DNA of 64,000 bases from Rotaria socialis (lineage: Eukaryota > Rotifera > Eurotatoria > Philodinida > Philodinidae). The DNA is taken from assembly GCA_905331475.1 (NCBI GenBank), contig CAJNYU010002676.1, forward strand, positions 210,698 through 274,697, in the 5' to 3' direction. A program made the position numbers and the translations under genes. How positions within the stretch are numbered: the first letter of the stretch is position 1; every line of letters starts with the position of its first letter. The notes under the pieces are model-generated. The model did no database searches and was not told the origin of the DNA. It was given only the letters and a program-made list of their open reading frames with translations. Positions 39,501-51,597 of the stretch are shown here, in pieces.

Positions 39501-42500
39501 TATATCAACATTAAATACACCGTCACAACAAGTAAATCAAATCGTAAAAGAATTTTTTCGCCCCCATGAAATCATATTTTATTTAGGTTCAAGCAGCTGT
39601 TGCTGATTGCCTTCCACCATTGGTCCCAGCAATTAAAGATGAAGCTGGAGTTTATGTTCAACAATTACTTAATGTTTTACTTAAATCAGAAGATTATGCT
39701 GAGAAAAAAGGTTCGATATAAAAGAATACAAATTCCTTTTCGCATTTTGATTGTTGTTTCGTAGGGGCTGCTTATGGTTTAGCTGGCTTTATTAAAGGTT
39801 TAGGCATTCTGGCTGTTAAGCAATACAATGTTCTTACTGAATTAACAGATGCAATTCAAGATAAATCAAATGCTAAACGACGAGAAGGTTCTATTGAAGC
39901 GATACATTTTTTTTCTTCTAAATTCCACTTCATGAATTAGGTGCACTTTTTGGTTTGGAAATGTTAACATCAATGTTAGGCCGACTCTTTGAGGTATATA
40001 TTGTTAATATACTGCCACATCTACTATTATGTTTTGGTGATAATGATGCTAAAGTTCGTGATGCTGCAGAAGATTGTGCAAAAGCTATTATGAGCAAATT
40101 GACAAGTCACGGTGTTAAGATTGTTCTACCAGGACTTTTGAAAGGATTAGAATCAGATTTATGGCGAACAAAATGTGGAGCTGTTGAATTACTCGGTAAG
40201 AATTAATTCTTCATTCTTTTTTACGAGGTAGCATTTGATTGGTTGAAATCATCATCTTGCGAATTGTTAAGTAGTATTTTTAATTCTTTGGAGATCAGAG
40301 TCTAGATGTGCGACTATCGACGTTCAAATTATCTCTAAATCTAATTCTAGGTGCCATGGCACATTGTGCACCAAAACAACTATCAACATGTTTACCAAGT
40401 ATTGTGCCAAAGCTCATCGAAGTTCTCACCGATTCTCATCAACGTGTACAAAAAAGTGGTACTCAAGCATTAAAACAAATTGGTTCGGTAATTAAAAATC
40501 CTGAAATTCAAGGTAAATATTTTGCTCTGTACGTTACATATTTAAACCGACTTTATTTACAGCTATTGTTCCTGTTTTACTCGATGCTTTACAAGAACCA
40601 ACTAAGAAGACACAAGCGTCACTTCAAATATTAATTCACACACGTTTTGTTCATTTCATTGATGCTCCTTCACTCGCCTTAATTATTCCTGTTATTGAAC
40701 GTGCATTTCAAAATCGTTCAACTGAAACAAGAAAAATGGCTGCACAAATTATTGGCAATATTTATTCATTGACTGATGCAAAAGTAAAAATCATTTGCCG
40801 TTTTATTTTTATAACATTTTGTTTTGTTTCTTTTTCTAGGATCTTACGCCTTATTTAACAAGTATTCTTCCTGGATTGAAAACTTCTTTACTTGATCCTG
40901 TTCCTGAAGTTCGTGCTGTTTCAGCACATGCACTCGGTTCAATGGTTCGTGCCATGGGCGAAGAAGCCTTTCAAGAAATTGTACCTTGGCTTATGGAACA
41001 TCTTGTACTTGAATCAAGTCCAGTTGATCGATCGGGCGCTGCTCAAGGTTTAAGTGAAGTTATATTTGGTCTTGGCGCAGATCGTCTTGAGAAATCAATG
41101 AAAGAAATTATTGAACGTTCACAACAAATGGATCTAGCTGCACATGTTCGCGATGGTTACATGATGATGTTTATCTATTTACCGATTAGTTTCGGAGAGA
41201 AATTTCTTCCTTATGTCGGACGAATTATTCCACCAATTTTGAAGGTAAGAAGAAAATAAAGGAAATCGCAGAAAAATCCTAAATCATCTACTTTAGGGTT
41301 TAGCGGATGAAACAGAATTTGTTCGTGATACGGCACTGAAAGCTGGTCAACGTATTGTTAATAGTTATGCTGAAACAGCCATATCATTATTCGTACCTGA
41401 ACTTGAACAAGGTCTTTTCGATGACAATTGGCGTATCCGTTATAGTTCAGTTTTATTACTTGGAGAATTATTATTTAAAGTATCAGGTGTAACAGGAAAA
41501 GCAACAACAGAAAGTGTTGATGAAGATGATAATTTTGGTACTGAATATGGTTTACAAGCAATTACGCATGCCTTAAGTCGAGAGCGACGTGACAGAGTTC
41601 TTTCAGGTAAAAAAAGAAAAAAATCTCGAATTTTTTTCCTTTCTTCTAAAATGAATTTTCGCTTGCTTGAAATAGGTTTATATATGGGCCGATCGGATAT
41701 TTCATTGACGGTACGACAATCGGCTTTACACGTTTGGAAGACAATTATATCGAATACGCCGCGTACGCTTAGAGAAATTTTACAAACATTATTCACACTT
41801 TTATTGGGTTGTTTGGCAAGTTCGAATTATGACAAACGACAAGTATGTGAAAGTGGCGATAGATTTTTATTTAAAGAAATGTAATTTCTTTTTCTTTTGA
41901 ACTAGATTGCAGCACGAACATTGGGTGATTTAGTTCGCAAATTGGGTGAACGTGTTCTACCGGAAATTATTCCGATACTCGAGAAAGGCCTCGATTCACA
42001 ACAAAGTGATCAACGACAAGGTGTCTGCATTGGTCTTAGTGAAATCATGGCAGCATGCAGTCGAGATTACGTAAGATATTTAGATGATTAGAACTTCTAT
42101 TAGGTGGTGGTGGTCATGACGCCCTCTAGAAAACTTTTTGTTTTATTTTAAAATACGTTAGTTCAATTTTAGAAGAAAAAACTTCCGTTTTTAAGCCATC
42201 GGGGTTCTCTATTAGAGCTGATACTAAAAATTCGTACCACACATCCCAAAGGTTTCTTATTGTTTGATTTCTCTAGATAATCGCATTTTCAAGTACAATA
42301 ATTCCAACGGTGCGACGTGCTCTACTTGATCCCTTAGTTGAAGTTCGTCAATCAGCGGCTAAAACATTTGAAAATCTTCATTCAAGCATTGGTACACAAG
42401 CATTAGATGAAATTCTACCCTATTTATTGAATGTCATGCAAAAGGATCCAATACCAAATGTAACAAATGGCGATCAAAATAATAAAGAAGACGAACAAGA

Positions 42501-44311
42501 AAAAGAAGAAACTGAACGTGATTTTGCTCTTGATGCACTACAACGTATCATGCAATTAAAATCTCGTGTTGTTTTACCATATCTGGTACCACATCTAATT
42601 CAACCACCGGTAGACATAAAAGCATTAGCCAGTTTAACACTAGTTGCTGGTGATGCATTAGCAAGACATTTAAGTCGAATTATCCAAGCTGTTATTACGC
42701 ATATTGCCGATGAAAAAGATCCTCAAGCTAAACAACAGCATCTGTTTTATGCTGAACAATTATTAGCAGCAGTATGTTAAATCAAATCATTCTTTTTTCC
42801 TCTCGCCTAATCATTATTTTTACTTAGATCAATGATCCTGATGGTGTCCAACTTGTCATACGTGAATCACAAGATTTTTCGCGTTCATCAAAAGTTAATA
42901 TTCGTGTGGTAACAATTACTTTGTTATCATCATTTTGTAAAAAAGCCAAAGGTACATATCAAGATTCCATCGATGACCTGATTCGTATTTGTATTAATTT
43001 ATTAAATGATGATAACGAACAAGTACTTAATACAGCATGGGATTGTATCGATACTATTATCAAAGTAAGTGTTTTTGTTTTCAAAATGGAAAATTCCTAG
43101 AAAAAAACCCTTTTTCTATTTAGGATATGGATCAACTTGAATTACAAAAACGTTTGCCTGTTGTTCGCCAAGCATTACGCAGTGCACAATCAAATAGTCG
43201 AGAACGTGGCCGACTTGTTGGTTTATGCTTACCGAAAAAGGTTTTAAAACAGTTAAAAAGAAAAAAATGCTCAGCTAGTTTTATTCTGTTGTTCATAGGG
43301 TATCGGATGTATTTTACCGATATATAAAGAATGTATTCTTAATGGTCCTCCGGAATTACGTGAATCGGGTGCCAACGGTTTAAATGAAGCAATTAATCTT
43401 TCGGAGTAAGAAAAATCAAAATATTAAAAATTTTTTACTTATATTTATCGTTTTTCTATAGTGCTGAAGCTCTTAAATCATCGATTATGAACGTGACAGG
43501 TCCATTAATTCGTGTGTTAGGCGAACGATTTAGTACTGATATTAAAGTGGCTATTCTTGAAACATTGAGTACATTTATGGCAAAAGTAAGTTAAAATCAA
43601 TCATTTTCACTGAAGCCGCTCCTATATAAATATGAGAAATCAGAAGCACCACGAGTCTGTTCTTGTTCTCAGCATTCTAAACCAGTTCCGAGTAGTATTG
43701 CATCGAAGATATCTTAGATAAAAAGGTCCACTACGATCAAGTCTATTATCTACGATAAGCGTTTTTTGCTTCATTCTACGCTTTTGTGTGTTTGCACTAC
43801 AACTGATAATGAAAGCGTGTAACTGTCACTTTCATCGTCTGTCCGTTGTGGTTTTCTTCTTCACCTACACACATACATATAAAATAATTTAGGTTGGCGT
43901 TCAATTGAAACCATTTTTACCACAACTTCAACCAACACTTCTCAAAGGTCTTAATGACCCAGCGCGTCAAGTTCGTGTGAAAGCTGGTAATGCTTTAGGA
44001 TTACTAAGTCAAATTCACGTACGAATCGATCCGATATTTGTTGAACTTTTAAATGGATTAAAAATGAATGATGATCCTTCATTCAAGTAAAATATTTTTG
44101 ATGTCTGTTTACATGAATGCATTTTTGTTTGTATTCTAGAGAAACATTTTTATTAGCATTGAAAAACTGTTTAGCAGCTGTTGCCTCGAAACTATCTGAC
44201 GATATGAAAAAGCAAACTGAACAATCGCTCATTAATTGTCAATCAAACGAAAGTGACGTTGTTCGGCAAACAGCATTAAGTTGCAAAGAAATTCTGTTAT
44301 CATCTAGTTAA
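33589..44311 (+). CDS. GCN1: GCN1, activator of the eIF2-alpha kinase GCN2
   Basis: Giant HEAT-repeat protein that sits on stalled or collided ribosomes and, with GCN20, activates the kinase GCN2 during amino-acid starvation. Start ATG 33589 (next Met four codons on), stop TAA 44309-44311; some 40 short introns; estimated product about 2,600 residues, near the 2,671 of human GCN1. The eEF3-like HEAT core is clear at about 39950-40950 ([60 protein letters not shown]). Further HEATs follow ([20 protein letters not shown] at about 41430), and the RWD-binding part that contacts GCN2 should lie near 42830-43230. The extreme C terminus keeps [15 protein letters not shown]. It starts 153 bp after the ERLEC1 stop on the same strand, with a TTTCTAG acceptor-like site 20 bases before the ATG. 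One intron (43588-43892) is about 300 bp. Confidence 0.96.
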
Positions 44312-45242
44312 AAATCTGAAGAAAAAAAAACGAGAAGAAGAAAAATACCAACACTAACACCAAAGTTTTGTTTTTCCACTGTTTTCTTTTTTAATATAAA
44401 TTTGGTGTTTTGTTGAATATGATGAAATAAAAACCAAAAAAAAAGGAGTTGTCAACGTTTTATAGGATTCATGCAGTGCATACAAATTTTGTTCTATGAT
44501 TAATTTTGTACCGTTTAATCGTTACGGTATTGAATTCGGTAAATATTTTGCATATTACTTTTGCAACGTTACTTTGAAAGATGTTACGACTTTTTGTTTG
44601 GTCATTCATTGATATTTTTTATGCAAAGGCTAATGATCCATAAGTTAGAGTAACGAACATCTGCTGTTTGTATTTGTATTTCCTCACAATTGAAAAATCG
44701 TATTTTCATGAGTTTCTTTGTGTTATCGTCCCGTATGGTGACCTTTAATTATGCATAGCTTCTCAACCGTTAAAACATTTCTTTACATAGAATATGGCCA
44801 ACTAGCAGAAAAAAAACTGCACTTGATCAAATCTCATGAATCATAAGCAAGCAGCACTATAGGACAATAAAAGCGAAAGAAATGCGATGTATTTTTTTTC
44901 TTCCTTTGTATGTTGATAGTGTACACTTATCTATTATTCTACGTTCGGGTTTCTTTTCTCGTATGGGCGTGTTTGTAACTAACTGACAATGAAGGCCTTT
45001 CTCTCTTTCTTTATTCGTTCGTTTTCATAGCATCCTCGTACTGATAAGTAATTGAGACTTCCGATGAAAGTGTTAAGCAATATCATAGAATCCGATAACA
45101 AGTTTTTATCTGATGATTTTAGAGTACCAATTTTATTGTAGATCAATACTCGCTTGATAGGAATCGATTTTTGGAATGGCGAAAGTAAAGACGAGCATGA
45201 AAGCGATTCTTTCGAAAACTTCTTTGAGATATGTTTTAGTCT
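44312..45242. other. Intergenic region GCN1 / SLC43-like, no gene seen
   Basis: About 930 bp of AT-rich sequence between two plus-strand genes. An AAATAAAAACC near 44425 is a plausible GCN1 polyadenylation signal. No ORF of interest or RNA gene was recognised. Confidence 0.6.
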
Positions 45243-47247
45243 ATGGGCGATAGACCAGTTTTTAAAATAGTTGGACTCGTTTGGATTTTTCTTGAAACGA
45301 GTCTACTCGCTGGAAAGTATATATTTCAATCTATTTAAAAAAAAACTAATCCTATTTCTATGAATAGTATATTCGGATTCGGATCGCTATTCAGTGTATT
45401 GCCTGGATATGGTATCTATGAATCTCGCTGTAAAACAATTTCTGAGAAAGCCATTTCAAATGCAACAGCCACAATAGCAAAAGATTGCAAAGGACAAGTC
45501 GATGAATATCAGGTTAACTTCTTAATTCAGTAAATATAATCAATATTATTCATTTTAGTTTGCTTTTGCACTAGGCATCGGTTTTTATAATTTGCCTGCA
45601 GTTCTTCTTGGCATTGTTATCGATTTATTCGGACCACGTACTCTTAAATTAATTGGAATGTAAAATGTTGAAATAATTACTAATGAATTTTATCATTGAT
45701 ATTTCTTTAGTGTTTTTCATTTAATCGGTTGGCTATCATTAGCATTGATAAGACCAGGTTAAAAGTCAATTATGAGAAATTTTCTGCAAAATATATAGTT
45801 TGTTTTTGCTAAATTAGGTTATGATTGGCTACTTTCATGCCATACAATATTTACATCCGTGGCTCAAATGTGCGTTTTACTATCCTCATTTACTATATCA
45901 GGACATTTTACCAAAACTCGAGGTTTAGTATCGTAAGTCGTTCTTTTTTTCGAATTCGTCTTGATTCATAGTTGTATTTCTAGATCATTAATAAGTGGTG
46001 CTCAACTTAGCGGTGCGATTTGGTATGCTATTTTCCAGGTACATATCATCATGTTTTATTTTGTTAATTGAATATTTTATTTTAAAGCTACTGATTGAAA
46101 CAAAATGGATATCTCTGTCGACATTATCATTTATGTGGGCTTCATTTTCGATCCTTATGCTTGGCAGTTCAATATTTTTTCTTGATTGGCGTTTTCAACT
46201 TTCTACTAAGTCAAAAGACACAAAGTCAACAGGCAACGAAGCTGGTAAAAATTAAATCAGAACTTTAGCTATTTGCTTATGACACAGTTTTCTTCTAGTT
46301 GTTATAAGCCGATCGGAAGATTCATTAGTTCGACATTTAACAAACCCAATCTTTATCGTGGTCACATGTTTCCTTGGTTGTCTTCTTCTTACTGTATCAT
46401 ATTTACCTGTAGTTTGGTTTCCATGGGTAATGTATTTAACTGGATTCAATTTAAAATTAGGTTAGAATCAATTTTTATGATTATTATCTAGCTGCTGTTT
46501 TTGCTTTCGATTAGCCAATCGTTTTACATCTATGTACAATATGAGTACCGTTCTGTCGATATTTATTTCACCGATATTTGGATTCATGATTGATTACAAA
46601 GTCCAGCGAGGTTTGTAAACGATAGCGTTTGTTACTTTGCTTTTCAGAATATAGCTTCGTCTTTTTCAAGGTTATTCTCAACGATTGCTCAATGTTTCTG
46701 TGTTACAAACACTGACTTGGCTAGGTTCAATCGCACTTTGTATTGTTTGCATGTTTCGAACTATCGCTGCTCCTATAGTTGCGATATGTATTTTCGTCTT
46801 TTCACGTACCATGCTTGTTACTGGATGTCAATCAGTTATTACCACAATGTAAATATAGATAAAAACTTTGTTTGTTAATCTCGATTTCATTTTTTTCTTC
46901 TTTTAAGGTTTCCACCACAATATATCGGTACTCTTCTTGGCGTTATGTGGACAGTAGTCGCTTTTATAAGTTTTGCTACCTATGGTTTAACACGACTTGC
47001 AACTAGTCCGTTACATGTTTGGAGAGTAAATATTGGCGAAAAAAAGAAAAGAAATTGTTGTATTCAACTTTACGATTGCTTTGGTTTGTTTTAGGGATGG
47101 TCAGTAATTTTATTATTGTGTTTCGTGATGGTTGGACATGTAATTCAACTTTGGAGTTTATATTTCAAGTCCAAAAAACAAGCAAAACAACAAGTATCAC
47201 TCAACGAAGAACAAACTCAAAGTCTTCAATCCTCAACTGATACTTAG
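45243..47247 (+). CDS. MFS transporter, SLC43 family (SLC43A3-like)
   Basis: Start ATG 45243-45245 (MGDRPVFKIVGLVWIFLETS, the first membrane segment), stop TAG 47245-47247; about ten short exons, roughly 500 residues. Hydrophobic segments alternate across the whole length as in a 12-helix major facilitator. Motif A is present in the first half (G-I-V-I-D-L-F-G-P-R) and a weaker copy in the second half (G-F-M-I-D-Y-K). The first outer loop has A-T-I-A-K-D-C-K-G-Q-V-D-E-Y, close to the N-A-T-G-x-A-D-C-K-A-Q-D-E loop I recall from SLC43A3. SLC43A3 is an equilibrative nucleobase transporter and SLC43A1/A2 carry large neutral amino acids; the substrate here is not decided. A TTTTAG acceptor-like site ends three bases before the ATG. 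An AATAAA lies about 40 bp after the stop. Confidence 0.8.
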
Positions 47248-47610
47248 GCTTCCTTTTTTTGTGTGTTTTATGGTTTTAAAATAAAATAAATGTCATTACA
47301 GACAATCTCCGATTTCAAACTTTTGTTGAAAGGTTTTTCTCATGGTGCTTTAATGTTTATTCGTGTCTCGTACCAATAGATAATATCGATTGTGTTGATG
47401 GCGAAAAGAAAAATGATAAGACAATATATTTTAATTTTAATTGAAAACAAAGCTAAGCATTGAGTTACTTCACTATGCACCGAGTAGGAATGTGCGGGGA
47501 AAAGAGAGAGAGAGAGAGAGAGTACATGATAATAAGATTATAAAATCGTAGACAAAGTTGAGTCTCACTGTCATATTGCATCACAAAAAAAAAGAGAGGA
47601 ACCGAAACCA
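47248..47610. other. Intergenic region with GA microsatellite
   Basis: This 363-bp gap contains AATAAA near 47285 (3' end of the transporter gene) and a (GA)n run at about 47503-47522 upstream of the protease gene. Nothing else was recognised. Confidence 0.6.
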
Positions 47611-48932
47611 ATGTTGAAAATCTTTCCATTTTTAGTGATCATTGTTTATTATTGTGTAAGTCTGCTAAGAAAGAATTAGTTCTTCTATAAATTTATTTCA
47701 TAATAGGATGCAAGTCACCCACCACTATCATCATCGTCATGGTCAATTTCGATACCACTTTCTAATGGGAGTCGACAATTGATCGATGTTCCTCTCCTAA
47801 TATCATTTTCGAAAGTAAAATAGTTAGAAATCACAATATATTCTATTTCATACATTTATCTAATAGGATGATTTTTCTTCATCTTGTAAGAACTGCTTTT
47901 ATGCTCGTATGTTGAATGCAGGACGCCGAATGATAGTTGAGCCATGTGGTGAACCTAATTGTGTTGCATTGGTCAATAGTACAGGTTTTGTAGTCAATCA
48001 ACCAACAAGAAAATACAATTTAAAAAAATGTGGAAGAATTAATCGTAAAAGTTATTCAAGTATACATGATGGAATAAAGTTAAAAGTGAGCACAAGTGAT
48101 GAAAATACTTTACGTCCTGCCGAATATCCTTGGCTTGTAAGTTTTGTTTTTAAATGATGGGAACCATTCCGATGAATTAAATCTATTGTTTTATTCTCGT
48201 TTGTAGGTTCGTATAGAAAGTCGTTCAGATATTTTCTCGCGTACGGTAACACTCTGTGCTGGCACACTCATTCATCCACAATGGATTATAACAGCTGCTC
48301 ATTGTATGTTTGATAGTAAGAGAAGCACGCTTTATCCAACACATGGCATTACTTTATTTATGGGTCATTATAGTCGTATAACTACTAGTCGAAATGAACA
48401 TGTAGTAAAACCTGTTCTATATGTGATTAATCCAAAATTTCGTATTACTCTTAAATCGCCAGCGCCAATTCATGATTTAGCACTGATTAAATTAGCGAGT
48501 CCAGTGCCATTGTCACGTTCAATTTGTATTGCCTGTTTACCTGAGCGAACAGATAAATTGCCTGATGGAAAATTAGCGTTTACAGCTGGCTGGGGTCATG
48601 CATCGCCAAACTCAACAGCTGTTAATGAGCCACGAAAAGCAAGAATAAAAATTTCACCAAGATCATGCCGAAAATTGATGATTGATCCTAGTGTACACAT
48701 ATGTGGAAGAAATGACCGCGGTAGTAATATTTGTAGTGGAGATTCCGGTGCTGGTTTAATGGTACATGCTGGTGTTATAAAAAATAAAAATAAAACGTTA
48801 TGGAAATGGTATGTTTTTGGTGTCGCTAGTTTCGGTCTTGACGAATGTTCACAAAGTGTCAATCACGATAATGCATTTGCATCGATTTCAACAGATATTG
48901 ACTGGATACATGAAGTTATCGAAAAATATTGA
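47611..48932 (+). CDS. Secreted S1 (chymotrypsin-fold) serine protease, divergent
   Basis: Start ATG 47611 encodes a 15-residue hydrophobic exon (MLKIFPFLVIIVYYC) that serves as signal peptide; exon 2 starts at 47707; stop TGA 48930-48932. After a roughly 100-residue N-terminal extension with its own Cys residues (CGEPNC, K-K-C-G), the protease domain shows WIITAAHC (His57), HDLALIKL (Asp102), TAGWGH, and ICSGDSGAG (Ser195). All three catalytic residues are present, so activity is plausible. Odd points: the residue at position 189, six before the Ser, is Asn instead of the Asp of trypsin; G-D-S-G-G is G-D-S-G-A; and no R/K-I-V-G-G activation site is visible (the region reads S-I-H-D-G-I-K-L-K-V). 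Specificity is therefore not tryptic, and the activation mode is unclear. A decayed S1-like gene lies 12 kb downstream. Confidence 0.92.
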
Positions 48933-49459
48933 TATTCGTATTTTCGTTTCTCTTTTTTCTTTTGTCTTTTAAAAATATATACATATAAATTTGTCTGTCT
49001 CTTCCTTTTTTTTCTGATTGTAAAAAGAACAACATTCACATGTAAAATATTTTCTTAGATCAAGGCCAACGTTTGTAGTAGTAATATTTTGTAGTGTAAG
49101 ATACACGAAAAAAAGAGCAAAGACGCCTCCATGCGTATCAATAAATACATTTATAGTATAGTCTTATTCATGGTCGTTATTTTTTCTTTCTAGTAGCGTT
49201 GTTATCGTTGCCGTCTCCTATCGTCGTAACCGCACAGGGCCGTCTTTATTAATTTGAAAATAACATTATATTATACATCGGCAAGTAACGAAAAAGAAAA
49301 AAAAGAGGGTAGAGAACGAAGGCTTTTGTAATACTTGAAGGTCTTATTTGGCTTGAATAGTTCGTACGATAATCACAGCGTCGTCTATTTTCTCCCATAG
49401 AATTGTATAGTCTTTAGTTAAAACGTTAGCTAATTGGTTTTATTTGTATAGAAAAGTCA
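48933..49459. other. Intergenic region, no gene seen
   Basis: This 527-bp stretch lies between two plus-strand genes. AATAAAT near 49141 could be the protease polyadenylation signal, and TGTATAG eight bases before the next ATG resembles a splice acceptor. No coding or RNA feature was recognised. Confidence 0.55.
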
Positions 49460-50735
49460 ATGTTAAGTCAGCAACGTCGTTCACCAGAGTCATCGGCTGG
49501 ATCAAAGCGGAGTGAGTCGGCAGCTACAGGATCAATAAACAATAAAGATGAACAACAATCTGAGCTGTCAGGGAGTTCGGACGAAGAGACTATAAAAAAA
49601 GGTAAGCATTAAATATTATTAGATATTGAATACTATTTTCAAGTTGAATTGAAACTATTTAGTTCCATCACCGCCACCACCAGTTCAAATACCACATTCT
49701 AAAACAACAAAATCATCTTCATCATCATCAAAGAGTAGCTCTAATGCATCGAGTCCCAAACCATTTAAAACTATTGCAAATCCAGTAAAAAAATCTATTC
49801 CCATCACTTTTCAAGCATCTCTTCCAAAAAGCAAGAGTCCACAGGAAAAAAATAAAACCATACAAGATCTCGTTAAGAATGCACAATTACGTTCGATACC
49901 GAAAAAATCGACAACAACCTATGGCGGAACCAGTGCAATTGATATAGAAAAGGAGCAAGCAGAATTAATTCCGATTACAAGCAGTCGAAATGGAAAGAAA
50001 AATTTGAGTGTTTTTGAAAAAATTGATACACACAATGGGCATAGTAGCTATTTGGGCACAGGTTCCTATTCACAATTAGAAAATTGTATACGTAGCTGTT
50101 TATTACAGGATCCACATCATAAAAATCTGGCAAATCATACAACAAAATATGAATATTCATCGAAAAGTTCAAAACGTGCATCTGTACTTGAAGATTACAG
50201 TTACGATGGAATCGTATCACCAAATCATCATGCAGCTCATTCACATAGTTATAGTCATCATCATTATAATGATCGTCATTTCGATCATCGTAAAAAATCG
50301 GCAGCAGAACTTTCTCTCGCTGAAATTCGTCAAGTCAATGATGCTCTTGCTAAATATGGTATACCTGTTTTTTCACATCAACCAAATCCTTATACTCCAC
50401 ATCCTCCTCAACGTAACATCAGTGATATTTTATCGGCATGTCGACTTCTCGTTGAAAATCCAAATCTTGCACCACACCCAAATGAACATGCAGCTGTACA
50501 ACATGTTTGGGATAGTATACAGCATCAACCACCGATGCAAACTGCTCCTGGTTACGCACCACCAGCTGTGCATGCTGCTTCATCACATATATTTCCAGGT
50601 AGTCAAGCTCCGTACAGTCCTCTTCAAAGTGTTCCAACACATTTATTTCCTGGTCAACCACAACAACATTTCACTGGATCACCATTTAGCAGTGCATTTC
50701 ATCAATATCCTGGCAATAATAATTTCACGTATTAG
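49460..50735 (+). CDS. Orphan His/Ser/Pro-rich protein, 404 aa
   Basis: Two exons (49460-49601 and 49663-50735) joined by a 61-bp GT-AG intron give 404 residues. I do not recognise a family. The N-terminal third is Ser/Lys-rich, with S-P-P-P-P-V-Q and a poly-Ser stretch. A middle segment (about residues 150-190) is more ordered in composition and contains CIRSCLLQDPHH. A His-rich stretch (HHHYNDRHFDHRKK) follows. The segment LSLAEIRQVNDALAKYGIPV could form a helix, and ISDILSACRLLVENPNLAP follows. The C terminus is Pro/His/Gln-rich. There is no signal peptide or membrane segment. Composition suggests a largely disordered nuclear or cytoplasmic protein; function is unknown. An AATAAA about 95 bp after the stop supports a real 3' end. 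The long intact frame and clean splice support a true gene. Confidence 0.8.
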
Positions 50736-51597
50736 CCGATTTTTCATCAATGAAAGCAAACAAAAGACACACAGACAGAAGCATAATTATTATTATTCTT
50801 TTTAAAATTAGATGAACTGTACTGTCTTAAATAAAATATGTTTGCAACCTTTTGAATCTAGATTCAATGAAATATTGTGTGATGAATCATCACTTGCGAT
50901 ATTATAGATAAATGTCAATAGAGTGAAAGTCAATGAGACAATGTCCTAGTGAAGGTCAACTCCATTTCGACATGGCTATTTTAGAAGTCTGTCGAACTGT
51001 ATTGTGAATCAGCGTCTTGCCTGAATTTTCGAAATTTATATTCTATCTCTCTAGAATCATGTTAGTGCTTTCAATGGGATGAAAATAAATACAAAAAGGA
51101 ACGAACGAATTTAGATTTGACGTGTTTACACGATTGAGTTTCTATAAAGAAAAAGACAATATACGATACTCAACTGTTCTATGATAAAAATATTCTAAAA
51201 AATAGTTTCCAGGTAATTGATTAATCATACATATACTACAACTTGTAAAAAAAGATTCACTTGCTGTAATTGCTTCATTTTTACTTAACAAAATGGCCCG
51301 ATTTCTTTTGCAATGACTAATCGTCGTAAATACCTTGTTCAAACAAAAATAGCATTAAAGGAAGCACTTCTTATTAAATTACCATTTCTTTTGTTTATTT
51401 ACAAAAAACAATCTTTAAAAAACAAATACTAAAAATAGACAAGCACATTCTGTAGAAAAAACATTGTTCAAGTGTTGAGAACATTAAAACATGGACAAAA
51501 AATATTCCAGCTTTTTGACTGATAAAATTCGTCGAGATGCATTGTAATACTTTAGATATTTGATTGTATTTATGCCGCAAAATAGTGATTCCATAAA
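50736..51597. other. Convergent intergenic region, no gene seen
   Basis: This 862-bp stretch lies between the stop of the orphan His-rich gene (+) and the stop of paralogue A (-), and presumably contains both 3' UTRs. Only short AT-rich ORFs without domain character are present. Confidence 0.55.

Noticed and set aside
50149..50805. Long alternative-frame ORF (218 codons, Ile/His-rich) over the orphan His-rich gene
   Set aside because: It is a +1 shadow of the CAT/CAC-rich exon; the other frame has a start, a clean intron and sensible composition.
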